A stretch of 64,000 nt of DNA from CAWBJO01 sp963789175 (GCA_963789175.1 CAWBJO010000009.1:62001-126000), one strand, 5' to 3'. Shown: positions 1 to 8,341, counted from the stretch's first letter. Notes: generated from the letters alone by a model not told the origin. Numbers and translations are program-made.

Positions 1-2
1 AG

Positions 3-251
3 GAAGGCGAGGAGGTCATCAGCGAATACAAAGGATCTCCTGCGCTGGACGCAGGCCTTCTCGCGGTGGCCCAAGCCGTCGAGCACTATGAAATGTCCCG
101 CTATGGAACCCTGAAGGCGTGGGGCAGAGAACTTGGGTTGAATGAGGCCGTCAGGCTTCTCGAGCAGACCTATCAGGAAGAAAAAAAGACCGACGAGGCG
201 CTCTCCAAACTCGCCGAAACGGTCATAAACTACGAAGCTGAAGCTGCATAG
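3..251 (+). CDS. DUF892 (YciE/YciF-type) ferritin-like protein, C-terminal part
   Basis: The reading frame is open from the left edge, so only the last 82 codons are present. The translated end contains AVEHYEMSRYGTLKAW followed by an acidic/lysine-rich helix, which fits the last helices of the DUF892 ferritin-like four-helix bundle, including an E-H-Y-E metal-ligand-like motif. Members of this family are small stress-induced proteins of uncertain biochemical role, often next to manganese catalases; one lies about 2.4 kb downstream here. The GTG at 66 is internal to the frame and is not the true start. A strong hairpin terminator follows the stop. Confidence 0.8.
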   Translation, partial: EGEEVISEYKGSPALDAGLLAVAQAVEHYEMSRYGTLKAWGRELGLNEAVRLLEQTYQEEKKTDEALSKLAETVINYEAEAA

Positions 252-274
252 GTTAAGTGTGCTTTGACAGCGGA

Positions 275-302
275 GGGCAATTCCTTGCGGAATTGCCCTT
301 TT
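275..302 (+). terminator. Rho-independent terminator after DUF892 gene
   Basis: A perfect 10-bp stem (GGGCAATTCC / GGAATTGCCC) with a TTGC loop is followed by TTTT. It starts 24 bases after the stop codon of the DUF892 gene. Confidence 0.9.
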
Positions 303-762
303 CGTTCGAACGGGCACGCCTTGTTGAGAGGCGAGTGTGCCCAACCCTATCCCCAGCCCTTCTATTCGTCGCCACGCAAAGAAACAGCATGTCGTACACA
401 ACGAACTATGATCCTAGAAACGGTCTGGGTCAGGATGGCTATCCCGCTCTCCACGATGACCGTGTCCCCTTGCTACACGGACAGAGGGCCATCTCCGGGC
501 GGCCTAACGCGGAAAGATGGCCGCGTGTCCAACAATCGTAGTGTCCTTCCAGGACTACCTTCTGCCAATTGTTGGAACGAACCGGTATCGAAGCGGTTGC
601 TCTACGTGATCGATCGTCAATTGGTTCGAGCTCAAACATTTGCTCAGCTAGAGCGTCGCAGGGCCTTCTAGCAAAACTCGGCTCAATCACAACGTCATCT
701 CAATTCCGGGCAGTTGCACCAACTGCACCGCGCCCCTTCCATTGCCAAGGAGATTTATCGTT
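303..762. other. Intergenic stretch without a convincing gene
   Basis: About 460 bases lie between the terminator and the next start. Several overlapping ORFs exist on both strands, but none has a ribosome site or a recognisable protein. The only structured signals seen are the EcfG-like promoter at 574-598 and the ribosome site of the next gene at 747-752. Confidence 0.6.
574..598 (+). promoter_or_regulatory. EcfG (general stress sigma)-type promoter
   Basis: GGAAC at 574-578, a 16-base spacer and GGTT at 595-598 match the alphaproteobacterial EcfG consensus (GGAAC-N16/17-cGTT) at all but one position. It would drive the PhnA-like membrane protein gene with a leader of about 160 bases. The assignment rests on the motif match only. 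Confidence 0.5.
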
Positions 763-1656
763 ATGGCTTACCAAGAAACGCCGCTTAGTCGCGGTTCTCA
801 TGACTCTTCCAGTGCATTCCCAGACATTCCGCCTGAGGATTCTTTGCCACTTAGGAATGCCAAAATTTCCTGGGGGGCGGTCTTGGCGGGGGCAGCATTG
901 GCTTTGGTTGCTCAATTGGTGCTCAACATGCTGGGAATTGGAATTGGAGCGGCGACGCTTGACCCGACCTCTACTGGCAATCCGTCTGCTACCTCTCTTT
1001 CGATTGGGGCAGGCATTTGGTTTGCGGTTTCGGGGATACTGGCGGCGCTCATGGGAGGTTATGCGGCCGGGCGACTAGCCGGAAGGCCTGAGCAGACACC
1101 TGCCGGCTGGCATGGCCTGATCGCATGGGCCGTGTCCACGCTCGTGATCTTTTACCTCCTCACAACTGCGGTGGGTAGCATAGTCGGCGGAACTTTGAGC
1201 ACTATGACTTCTGTCGCGACCACCGCCAGCTCCGTGGTCCAGACCACTGCATCCAAGTCAGATAGCGGTGATTCCTTCTCTGCAATCGAGGATGCATTGC
1301 GCCAAGGCACAGGATCGGCAGGTTTGAGTGATGCGACCGTATCCGCAGTCCGCACTGCAGTAACGGGAACCGAGGAGCAGTCCGGAGAGGCGCGCGAACA
1401 AGCAGCTCAGGCAATTGCCCAGTCACAGAGCATACCGATTGAGCAAGCACGGACGCAGGTCGCCCAGTATGAGCAACAGTATCAAGACGCCAAGCAGACA
1501 GCTACCCAAGTGGCGGAGACGGCTACAAATGCTACATCCACAGCCGCCCTCTTCGGTGCCATCAGTCTCATTCTCGGTGCAGTTGCCGCTTGGTTTGGCG
1601 GGCGCAAAGGGGCCGCTGACCCTACTTTCCCAGTAGGCAGCCGGCGTCTACGTTGA
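763..1656 (+). CDS. PhnA-like integral membrane protein
   Basis: This 297-residue protein starts at ATG 763, which has AAGGAG ten bases upstream; an upstream TTG in the same frame lacks a ribosome site. After a polar N-terminus it has three hydrophobic segments near residues 35-60, 80-105 and 120-145. A long Ala/Thr/Gln-rich soluble stretch follows, then a C-terminal membrane segment and a GGRKG tail. This layout matches proteins that rhizobial genomes label 'PhnA-like', a name inherited from annotation that does not imply phosphonate metabolism. Function is unknown. The upstream EcfG-like promoter suggests a role in the general stress response. Its stop overlaps the start of the next gene. 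Confidence 0.7.
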   Translation: MAYQETPLSRGSHDSSSAFPDIPPEDSLPLRNAKISWGAVLAGAALALVAQLVLNMLGIGIGAATLDPTSTGNPSATSLSIGAGIWFAVSGILAALMGGYAAGRLAGRPEQTPAGWHGLIAWAVSTLVIFYLLTTAVGSIVGGTLSTMTSVATTASSVVQTTASKSDSGDSFSAIEDALRQGTGSAGLSDATVSAVRTAVTGTEEQSGEAREQAAQAIAQSQSIPIEQARTQVAQYEQQYQDAKQTATQVAETATNATSTAALFGAISLILGAVAAWFGGRKGAADPTFPVGSRRLR

Positions 1657-2042
1657 TGTGGTTCACGGCTAGATGTGCCCAGTCAATAGTGGCTGGGCTC
1701 TTTCTTGCTGCATCGATAGCGGCACTGGAAGTGCCAGTGGCGGCCGCCGGAGCACGCTTCATCTCGCACCAGGAACTATCACGCTTGTTTCCCGGCTCGT
1801 TCAGAGCCTTCGCAATGGGAATAGTTCAAGCCGACATATCCGCAAGACCCGATGGAAGATTGATGGTCAAAACAAGACACAGCACCGAAAATGGTCGCTG
1901 GAGCATTCGGTCTGGCAAGCTCTGCATATCTCTGGAAAGGACGCTAAAAGGTAAGACGACGTGTTCAAGAGTTAGGTTGGAAGGGGGATGGTATCGAACG
2001 GCTCTCGTAATGTTCAAGAGAGCAGCCCCTGAAATTGGTTAG
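1656..2042 (+). CDS. Small secreted protein of unknown function
   Basis: The 128-residue product starts at ATG 1656, which shares one base with the preceding stop (TGATG), so the two genes are probably cotranslated. Residues 1-30 form a typical Sec signal peptide ending in VAAAGA. The mature part is basic and contains a GRWSIRSGKLC segment and a second Cys in a TTCSRV motif, a G-x-W...LC pattern seen in several small alphaproteobacterial periplasmic families (DUF995-like). No enzymatic motif is visible. Family assignment is tentative; coding status is supported by the signal peptide and the coupling. Confidence 0.6.
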   Translation: MWFTARCAQSIVAGLFLAASIAALEVPVAAAGARFISHQELSRLFPGSFRAFAMGIVQADISARPDGRLMVKTRHSTENGRWSIRSGKLCISLERTLKGKTTCSRVRLEGGWYRTALVMFKRAAPEIG

Positions 2043-2663
2043 AGCGAGGATGGCATCCGGAGCAAACTTGTGACAGAGACCAATCTCCAGTTTCACAAGC
2101 CACGGAGACTTTACCGCTCTGCCGGAGATGCCCCCCGGCAACGCTCTCGCTGAGCACGGCATGGTCAGTAGCCTTCCATTCTTGTAAGTCTACCTCGGAC
2201 GGTATGAGAAGGTTTGAACATTGTCTCGTGGCAACTCTGGAGCTGCTTCAGCGAGAAACGCCTTTAGGCTGCGTTCCGACTTTTCAGTCGAAACTTGAAG
2301 GTAGCGCAATCGCTGGTGAGGCGCCCAGGAAGCGGCGACGGATCGGGACACCAATTGGCTTTCATCTATTTAATGGCTGCCGCACAGCACAGGGGGTGCA
2401 CACCCGGAACTACATTCGAGGGTCTGCCCCGGCCTGTTGGGATGGAATATCGAGTGAAGCACGGCGCCCTTAACGACTATGTCTGGAATTTCTTCGGCCG
2501 ACCGAACTGAAGCGAAGATCGACGAAATTCGCAGACTGCTCAAAAACGGCATAGGTCATTGAATGAGTAAGTAGAGAGACTTGCTTTCCTCCTACTTTCC
2601 ATCCTTCGTGGAACAACATCGAAGCAAGGAGCTTGTCCTTCGGCTCTAACCATGGAGGACAGA
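2043..2663. other. Intergenic stretch, one possible 27-codon ORF
   Basis: Roughly 600 bases lie before the catalase start. Overlapping ORFs at 2204-2510 have no ribosome site and no recognisable product. A 27-codon frame at 2479-2562 (beginning MSGISSADR, ending KNGIGH) has a plausible amphipathic helix but is too short to call. No clear promoter was found; GGAAC at 2615 lacks a good -10 partner. Confidence 0.5.
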
Positions 2664-3578
2664 ATGTTCCTGCGCATTGATCGCCTACAGACCGAGATCC
2701 CCATGCCACGCAACGCGGATCCCAATGCCGCGGCGGCGTTGCAGGAGTTACTCGGCGGCAAGTACGGCGAGATGTCGACGCTCGGCAACTATCTGTTCCA
2801 GAGCTTCAACTTCCGCAGCAAATCAAAACTCAAACCCTTCTATAGCCTGGTCGCGAACATCACTGCCGAGGAGCTGGGGCATGTCGAACTTGTCAGCAAT
2901 GGGGTCGCCCTCCTCAACAACGGTCCGGAGGATCCCGCTCCCGACGCCGAGGTAAGCGAGTCGCCCTTCGCGGCCATGAAAAACATCCGGCTGGCGGCGG
3001 GGTTTTTCTCCAACGCCGGCGGTGCGATGCCGATGAACAGCAACGGCGTTTCCTGGAACATGGATTTCGTCACCACCACTGGCAACGTCATCATGGACCT
3101 CTTGCACAATTTCCATCTCGAATGCGGCGCCCGCCTCCACAAGCTTCGTGTCTACGAGACGCTGAGCGAGCCGACCGGGCGTGAGGTGTGCGGCTACCTC
3201 CTCGTGCGCGGTGGCGTGCACGCGCATGCCTATGCGCTTGCCCTCAAGAAGCTGACCGGCGTGGCGATCGAGCAGATGCTGCCAACGCCCAACATCACCC
3301 TCGACAAGATCCCCGAAAGCCGCAAGTACCTGGATCGCGGCAACCACCGGGAACTCTACCGCTTCAGTCCGAACGACTATCAGGAAATGGCCGGCATCTG
3401 GGGGAATGGTGAAAAGGCGCTTCCTGACGATCCTCCCGGCGAGCTCGAGGTCGTGGACGGGCCGCCGGAAGGCGCGAGGATTCCTGAGCTCGACGGTTCG
3501 CCTGCAGCGTTCACGCCGGACTACGCGCCGGAGGAAATGTTCGAAATCGCCACCAAGCTCTACAAAAGGTCTCGATAG
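2664..3578 (+). CDS. Manganese catalase
   Basis: The 304-residue protein is a dimanganese catalase, which disproportionates H2O2 in the cytoplasm without heme. The N-terminus MFLRIDRLQ, the ferritin-like helix residues in ITAEELGHVE and the FHLECGARLHKLRVYE segment carry the Glu/His ligands of the di-manganese site. The C-terminal part (RGNHRELYRFSPNDYQEM...) is the usual lid region. Start 2664 was preferred over ATG 2652 because GGAGGAC at 2654-2660 sits at correct spacing and the family starts here. The gene stands alone. A fragment of an alcohol dehydrogenase abuts the stop codon, so its 3' flank is a rearrangement joint. Confidence 0.93.
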   Translation: MFLRIDRLQTEIPMPRNADPNAAAALQELLGGKYGEMSTLGNYLFQSFNFRSKSKLKPFYSLVANITAEELGHVELVSNGVALLNNGPEDPAPDAEVSESPFAAMKNIRLAAGFFSNAGGAMPMNSNGVSWNMDFVTTTGNVIMDLLHNFHLECGARLHKLRVYETLSEPTGREVCGYLLVRGGVHAHAYALALKKLTGVAIEQMLPTPNITLDKIPESRKYLDRGNHRELYRFSPNDYQEMAGIWGNGEKALPDDPPGELEVVDGPPEGARIPELDGSPAAFTPDYAPEEMFEIATKLYKRSR

Positions 3579-3579
3579 G

Positions 3580-3660
3580 GCTCGGTTGCGTTGTAAGAAG
3601 CTTGGCGCCAAGACTATCGACTACAAGGATGGAAACCTCCACGAGCAGATCTTAGGGATG
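3580..3660 (+). pseudogene. Remnant of a zinc-type alcohol/formaldehyde dehydrogenase
   Basis: Two bases after the catalase stop, one frame reads ARLRCKKLGAKTIDYKDGN and then LHEQILGM. This resembles the end of the Rossmann fold of zinc-dependent alcohol or formaldehyde dehydrogenases (R-x3-A-K-x-L-G-A-x3-I-D-Y, then E-Q-I). The similarity stops near 3660 and no start or remaining domain is present. It is interpreted as a decayed fragment; the match is by eye only. Confidence 0.35.
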
Positions 3661-3759
3661 AAGAGGACGAGGTTCTCGATGCGGGCATGCTCGCCACAGC
3701 TCAAGCGTCGAGGACGATGACATGCCCCCTGATTTTGGCGAGACCTCTCTCGCTTTTAC

Positions 3760-3784
3760 GGAACCATTCTGAGGGGCCGCCGTT
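3760..3784 (+). promoter_or_regulatory. EcfG-type promoter (full consensus)
   Basis: GGAAC at 3760-3764, a 16-base spacer and CGTT at 3781-3784 match the EcfG general-stress consensus exactly. The next genes on this strand are a possible 55-codon ORF at 3824 and the AI-2E-family permease at 4026. Confidence 0.6.
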
Positions 3785-3823
3785 TGCCTTAGTTCCACTA
3801 ACTCTTCGATCTTGGAGCAAGCC

Positions 3824-3991
3824 GTGAAATTCACGCGGGATTCCCAATTTGTCCGCCCTTTCAGCCCTCTGGATCCAAGAGGAAGCGCCGATTCCAACGC
3901 TTGTGAAGCTATTTGCGACAAGGAAGTGACCCCACGCCTAACGAAGCGTCAGAATGTCAGGGGGCTAGCTGCAAACGATGGAAAGATTTGA
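3824..3991 (+). CDS. Possible small protein (55 codons)
   Basis: A GTG-started frame begins about 40 bases after the EcfG-like -10 element, with GGAG eight bases upstream. It reads VKFTRDSQFVRPFSPLDPRG, continues with two Cys residues in a CEAIC motif, and ends in a basic tail. No family is recognised. It is listed because of its position in the predicted transcript; it could equally be untranslated leader of the permease gene. Confidence 0.3.
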   Translation: MKFTRDSQFVRPFSPLDPRGSADSNACEAICDKEVTPRLTKRQNVRGLAANDGKI

Positions 3992-4025
3992 CTGAGCCCC
4001 AATCGGCGCGAGAGTATCTGAAGCT

Positions 4026-5174
4026 ATGCTTGCCCCTTCAAAAACCGATCCGTCGTCTGAAAGCCAAGCAAGCGCCGACATCGATGTCTTGCGAGGCATT
4101 CGAGTAGCCACCACCGGTTTGTTCCTGATAGCGCTCGTCGGCCTAGTCTATTTTGCACGCGATTTTCTTCTCCCGGTGGTGCTGGCGTTTCTGTTCGCGC
4201 TTACCCTTAGCCCTGTCGTGCGTTTTCTGCAAAAACGAGGCGTTCCTCCGGCATTGAGTGCACTTGCTTTGGTCCTCATCCTCGTTGCGGGTTTCGGTGC
4301 CGGAGCATTCTTTCTCAGCGAACCGGTATCCAACTGGGTGGATACGGCTCCAGAAATAGGACGCAAAGTCCAGGAAAAGCTGAAGGTCCTCAAAACACCC
4401 GTGGACGCGGTCGTTGCTGCCTCGGATCAGGTTGCCAAGATGGCGGAAAGTGTCTCATCGTCCCAAGTCCAGAGCGTTGTTGTTCAGCAACCCGGCATTC
4501 TCTCGAAAGCCGCCGACAACTTGGTAGGCGGCCTGAGCATAGCGGCGATCACCTTCGTACTCTTGTTGTTTCTTCTCGCGTCGGGGACGCTCTTCTATGA
4601 AAAAATGATCGGCGTCCTGCCAACCTTGAGCGACAAAAAGCGGGCGCTCACAATTGCATATGATGTTGAGCGGGAAGTATCGCATTACCTTTTGAGCATC
4701 ACCGTCATCAACATTGGATTCGGAATTGTCGTGTCGAGTTCCATGATGCTCACCGGCATGCCAAATCCGGTGCTGTGGGGCGTAGCCGCGTCTTTCCTAA
4801 ACTTCATTCCCTACATAGGCGCCCTTGCTGGCATCGGGATGGTGGGGCTTGTGGCATTGATCTCGTTCGATTCTGTTGGCTACGCCCTAGTACCCCCACT
4901 ACTCTACTTGGCAGCTGCAGTCGTGGAAGGCCAGTTCATAACCCCCATCGTTCTCGGCCGGCGGTTGGAGTTGAACTCTGTTGCAATCTTTATCTTTGTT
5001 GCTTTGTGGAGTTGGCTCTGGGGGATCGTCGGCACCATCATCGCTGTCCCGCTTCTCGTGTCGGTAAAAGTATTTTGCGACCACTTCGAGGGACTACAAA
5101 CCTTCGGAGAATTTCTCTCTGGTAGGTCCAAAATCGAAGCAGACGCCAACGGCGACGAAGTTCGTAACAAGTGA
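4026..5174 (+). CDS. AI-2E family transporter (PerM/YhhT type)
   Basis: This is a 382-residue membrane protein with two N-terminal helices (about residues 27-50 and 54-75), a third near 80-105 and a soluble segment of about 60 residues. A C-terminal bundle of at least four helices includes the family signature GVAASFLNFIPYIGALAG and an EGQFITPIVLGRRLELN loop. The AI-2E exporter superfamily moves small solutes or ions across the inner membrane; the autoinducer-2 role is proven for only a few members and is not implied here. A full-consensus EcfG promoter lies about 245 bases upstream, suggesting stress induction. Confidence 0.85.
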   Translation: MLAPSKTDPSSESQASADIDVLRGIRVATTGLFLIALVGLVYFARDFLLPVVLAFLFALTLSPVVRFLQKRGVPPALSALALVLILVAGFGAGAFFLSEPVSNWVDTAPEIGRKVQEKLKVLKTPVDAVVAASDQVAKMAESVSSSQVQSVVVQQPGILSKAADNLVGGLSIAAITFVLLLFLLASGTLFYEKMIGVLPTLSDKKRALTIAYDVEREVSHYLLSITVINIGFGIVVSSSMMLTGMPNPVLWGVAASFLNFIPYIGALAGIGMVGLVALISFDSVGYALVPPLLYLAAAVVEGQFITPIVLGRRLELNSVAIFIFVALWSWLWGIVGTIIAVPLLVSVKVFCDHFEGLQTFGEFLSGRSKIEADANGDEVRNK

Positions 5175-5263
5175 TGATCGGCACTCACCGCCTTTTTAGG
5201 CCATCATCCTAAATCATCAGATCAGTCAACTGCTGGCAAACCTACAACGGGAGAAGTGACGCG

Positions 5264-6379
5264 ATGAAAGTGATGTCTCACGTTCCCCTTGCGACCAACC
5301 TTGTGCGAAACGGGAATCTTGTGGAAGCCACGAAGGTGATTCAATCAGCTCTTCTCAAGGATGGTCACAGACCAGGAAGAGGCCCACTTTCACTCCCGCC
5401 ATCGACCATGCCTGGGCAAGCAGGCGAGCATCGACCGGATAGGAGAGAGCGCCGACCGCTTTCGCAGAATCTGGAAATGTTACAGAAGTTGCGTCCTCCG
5501 CATAGTCGCAAGCCTGTCTCCCCGGATCCAATTCCGGCCGGTGCGACGTTTTCCAAGCATTCTTTTCATAGTGATGCGGGCAGTCGCACCTATAAGCTCT
5601 ATGTGCCCAGTACGGGCGCCGTTTCGGCTCGCCCTCTCGTAATCATGCTTCATGGATGTACGCAAGGCTCCGATGATTTTGCAAACGGCACCGACATGAA
5701 TGCACTGGCGGAGGAGTTCAATTTTCTCGTTGCCTACCCAGAACAAAGCACGTCGAGCAACAAGCTAAAGTGCTGGAACTGGTTCAGTCTCAAAGATCAG
5801 CATCGGGGTGGTGGTGAACCCAAAATTATCGCGGGTATCGTTCAAAAGGTCGTACGCGAAAAGAACGTTGACCCTTCGAGGGTTTACATAGCCGGCTTTT
5901 CCGCGGGAGGTGCAATGGCGGTTGTAATGGCGGCAACATATCCCGAGTTGTTCGCTGCCGTGGGAGTCCACTCTGGCCTTCCCTACAAGGTGGCATCGGA
6001 CGTTCCCTCGGCGTTCAGGGCGATGCAGAATGCTCAAGGGAAGCGCGGCGAAACTGACAACACATTGCGCCTACCTCCGTTGATTGTGTTCCACGGTGAC
6101 TGTGACCAAACAGTCCATCCTGCAAATGGCAGGCGCTTGTTTGACGAGTTTCGCAGATCTTTCGGTCGGCAACGAGATTTGGCGCAGCTGAAGGAGACTT
6201 GCCATCTCACCCACACTCGAACAGTTAGCTATTCCGCCAATGAAATTCCGTTGGCAGAGCATTGGGCAATTCATGGGGGCGGTCATGCTTGGTCTGGAGG
6301 GAAGTCGACAGGAACCTATACTGATATCAACGGCCCGCGAGCATCGCGAGAGCTCGTACGCTTCTGTCTACTTCGATAG
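5264..6379 (+). CDS. PHB-depolymerase-family esterase (LpqC-like)
   Basis: The 371-residue alpha/beta hydrolase starts at ATG 5264 with GGGAGAAG upstream. The first 90 residues are a low-complexity, proline/arginine-rich linker without a signal peptide. The catalytic domain follows with the oxyanion motif HGCTQ (130-134), the nucleophile elbow GFSAGG (Ser213), an acidic residue in FHGDCDQTVH, and a C-terminal His in GGGHAWSGG. This is the short-chain poly(3-hydroxybutyrate) depolymerase / feruloyl-esterase-like family; substrates include PHB oligomers and other esters. With no export signal it is likely intracellular. Neighbours give no pathway hint. Confidence 0.8.
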   Translation: MKVMSHVPLATNLVRNGNLVEATKVIQSALLKDGHRPGRGPLSLPPSTMPGQAGEHRPDRRERRPLSQNLEMLQKLRPPHSRKPVSPDPIPAGATFSKHSFHSDAGSRTYKLYVPSTGAVSARPLVIMLHGCTQGSDDFANGTDMNALAEEFNFLVAYPEQSTSSNKLKCWNWFSLKDQHRGGGEPKIIAGIVQKVVREKNVDPSRVYIAGFSAGGAMAVVMAATYPELFAAVGVHSGLPYKVASDVPSAFRAMQNAQGKRGETDNTLRLPPLIVFHGDCDQTVHPANGRRLFDEFRRSFGRQRDLAQLKETCHLTHTRTVSYSANEIPLAEHWAIHGGGHAWSGGKSTGTYTDINGPRASRELVRFCLLR

Positions 6380-6692
6380 GCCATCTTGGCGACTTCCTTT
6401 CAGCCAGAGCCAAGGTTGAGGCGGACACCAAGGGCTAAAACCCTGTAGCTGTCGGAGAATGAGCAGAGCGAAAAGCCGTAGGCGACTTTGAGCACTGCTA
6501 ACTCTAGAAGCGTGACCTACAAACCAATGGTTAGGTCACTCGGGGGAGGTGGCAAGCGCATCCAATGGGTTGGTTTGTTAAATGGGAGGTCATTGGCCGC
6601 CACGATGCTCACCGGAGTGGCACTCGATTCCCATTCGCCATCCATTGCTCTCCTCCATTGGCTCACAGCCTCACGAAACGTCGGATAGGCAG
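6380..6692. other. Intergenic stretch, nothing recognised
   Basis: Only short overlapping ORFs without ribosome sites are present. No terminator with a T tract was seen behind the esterase gene. Confidence 0.5.
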
Positions 6693-6884
6693 TTACTGGG
6701 TCTGGCGAGGCTTGCTCACGTCTTTGTCGAGCTGATCGGCCACAGGTCGCTCCGGCTTTTCCACTTCAGATTTTGGGATCGGCTTAGTGGTGCGCCTGAT
6801 TTCCTCGGCCGTCGGACGTCCCGGCCGAGTATCAGGAACGGGATCAGGAACCTTGGGATACTGTTTCATTTTAGTAGACCCCAT
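6693..6884 (-). CDS. Small hydrophilic proline/charge-rich protein
   Basis: The 63-residue product starts at the ATG complementary to 6884, preceded by AGAGG at eight bases. The sequence begins MGSTKMKQYPKVPDPVPD and is rich in Pro, Lys, Glu and Asp with no hydrophobic core, so it is probably intrinsically disordered. An EcfG-like promoter lies just upstream with its -10 element only 21 bases from the start. No family is recognised; a stress-associated small protein is the best description. Confidence 0.55.
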   Translation of the reverse strand: MGSTKMKQYPKVPDPVPDTRPGRPTAEEIRRTTKPIPKSEVEKPERPVADQLDKDVSKPRQTQ

Positions 6885-6904
6885 TTCGGTTACCTCTGCT
6901 GATA

Positions 6905-6929
6905 AACAATCCTCAAGACGAGGCGTTCC
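6905..6929 (-). promoter_or_regulatory. EcfG-type promoter, minus strand
   Basis: Read on the minus strand, GGAAC (6929-6925), a 16-base spacer and TGTT (6908-6905) fit the EcfG consensus except for the first -10 base. It faces the small hydrophilic protein gene ending at 6693. Confidence 0.5.
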
Positions 6930-7205
6930 TCTCTGAAACTGAATGAGTCGCCCAAGTTGACGCAACGTTCGATTCTGTCAGGGCTCGCGAAGCAAAGACT
7001 AACCTCGGTCTGCATTGATAGCGCCTCGCACTGAAGTGGCGGTCAACCGCCTCATAGTCCAGATCTGGAACCTGGACATCCTGGTCCGCCTGCTGCCCTC
7101 CTGCCCCCGGAGATTGAATCTCTGGTTGGGGCAACTTCTGTGGCCTGAGCCACGTTACTTTCCAGAGCAGGCGTTTCGTCTGCCTATCCCTTGAAAGGAA
7201 ATCCA

Positions 7206-7445
7206 ATGAAAATTCTATTCGCTTCTGCTTTGGTACTAACAGTGTTTGCCGTTTCCCCAGCCTCCGCACTCACCGAGTCAACTTGCGCGGATGTGTGGAC
7301 GAAGGCTGATGCGAACAAGGACGGCAACATTGACGAGACCGAAGCGGCCGCAAACAAGGATGAACTCACGAAAATGGGCTGGGACAAGATGGGCCAAGCC
7401 CCGGTCTCCCAAGCGAACTACATGACGGGCTGCAAGGCCACGTAG
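7206..7445 (+). CDS. Secreted small EF-hand protein
   Basis: ATG 7206 has AAAGGAA six bases upstream. The 79-residue product has a Sec signal peptide (residues 1-21, ending SPASA) and one canonical EF-hand loop at residues 35-46 (DANKDGNIDETE). Two Cys residues, in STCADVW and TGCKAT, could form a disulphide in the periplasm. It probably binds calcium. It stands alone between an intergenic stretch and a strong terminator. Confidence 0.75.
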   Translation: MKILFASALVLTVFAVSPASALTESTCADVWTKADANKDGNIDETEAAANKDELTKMGWDKMGQAPVSQANYMTGCKAT

Positions 7446-7467
7446 CGGCAACTTTCAGCATAAGTGC

Positions 7468-7500
7468 AAAGGGCAATCGGCAGTCAGGTTGCCCTTTTTT
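7468..7500 (+). terminator. Rho-independent terminator after EF-hand gene
   Basis: AAAGGGCAA and TTGCCCTTT pair around a 12-base loop, and the second arm runs into a six-T tract ending at 7500. Confidence 0.85.
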
Positions 7501-7920
7501 CTTTCATGCCATTTGGCGTCCTATTGGTGGCTTTCTCCTGACTCCTAGCGGAGAAGAGCATCGAAAGATGGCAGAGCCCGGTTCGGCGCGAAAGGCGAAA
7601 AAATAGGTACTGCAGCCTATCTCCTACATTGCTCCCGTATGCCTTTGGAACCAATCCAAGGCCAGCGTATGTTCGCCCCCCGACCTGTAGTGCTCTCGCC
7701 AGCGCCACACATGGCAGGAGGCAAGGAATGGCTCAGCGGTAAACAACCGCCGGCTCACCTCTTCTCTACCCTAGTTGGTAAATCCCCAACCTGAGACTTT
7801 GGCTAATCTACCTTGCATGGACCGAAAGTGCCGGCGTCACCCGCCTGGGCGACCGATTAACCTGCCGAACCGACGGCATCCTTTGCCCTACATTCCTGCC
7901 TTTCTTGACGCACTGTCAGA
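7501..7920. other. Intergenic stretch, nothing recognised
   Basis: No ORF here has both a ribosome site and a protein-like composition. The stretch ends where the duplicated leader element begins at 7921. Confidence 0.5.
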
Positions 7921-8024
7921 CACGCCTAAAGCTGGGCGCACGGCGACATTGTGCTTTGCGCGACTAAGAACCCGATGAGGATTCAAGTCGTGTCGGAGGC
8001 CGGGCACTCATTCTGACGATGCTC
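7921..8024 (+). repeat. Duplicated leader element, copy 1
   Basis: These 104 bases recur inverted at 13918-14021 with three mismatches by eye. They lie immediately before, and include, the first two codons of the small ORF at 8019. The content is not obviously coding. It may be a promoter/leader region or a small RNA. Confidence 0.7.
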
Positions 8025-8294
8025 GGACCATGGCTTACGCATTCAACACATTCCCCTTCTACTCAGATGAGTAGAAAGGGCTCACCAGGTCGTACATCTC
8101 CCGTTCTCAAGAGATGGTTGATTTACCTCCGCCGCGACGCGTCAGAAGACATGCTGCTGGTGGCCGTTGTGGAGGCACGCACTAAACCCACTCGCCAGCT
8201 CATTGAGCTTCGCAAGAAATTGCAGAAACGGTTTCCTGGCAAATGGGACTTGTTGGTAAGGTCGAGACCCGAACCGAAGGCTGGCCCAAAATAG
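8019..8294 (+). CDS. Small basic protein, long paralogue of the ORF at 13807
   Basis: The 91-codon frame starts at ATG 8019, which is conserved in the inverted paralogue. The N-terminal 55 residues are poorly conserved looking. The C-terminal part (TRQLIELRKKLQKRFPGKWD...) is strongly basic and helical and is shared with the second copy, which lacks 54 codons in frame. Retention of the frame across an in-frame indel supports translation of both. A later ATG at 8067 (MSRKGSPGR) is an alternative start. No known family was recognised. Confidence 0.5.
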   Translation: MLGPWLTHSTHSPSTQMSRKGSPGRTSPVLKRWLIYLRRDASEDMLLVAVVEARTKPTRQLIELRKKLQKRFPGKWDLLVRSRPEPKAGPK

Positions 8295-8341
8295 TGAGAT
8301 TAGATCGGATCCAGTTTTTGAAGGAGTGAGACGCTGCTCCC

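Noticed and set aside
2204..2510. Overlapping ORFs of 71-89 codons before the catalase gene
   Set aside because: No ribosome site, no protein-like conservation pattern and mutually overlapping frames.
2612..2640. GGAAC before the manganese catalase as an EcfG promoter
   Set aside because: The position 16-17 bases downstream reads GCTT/CTTG, matching the CGTT element poorly.
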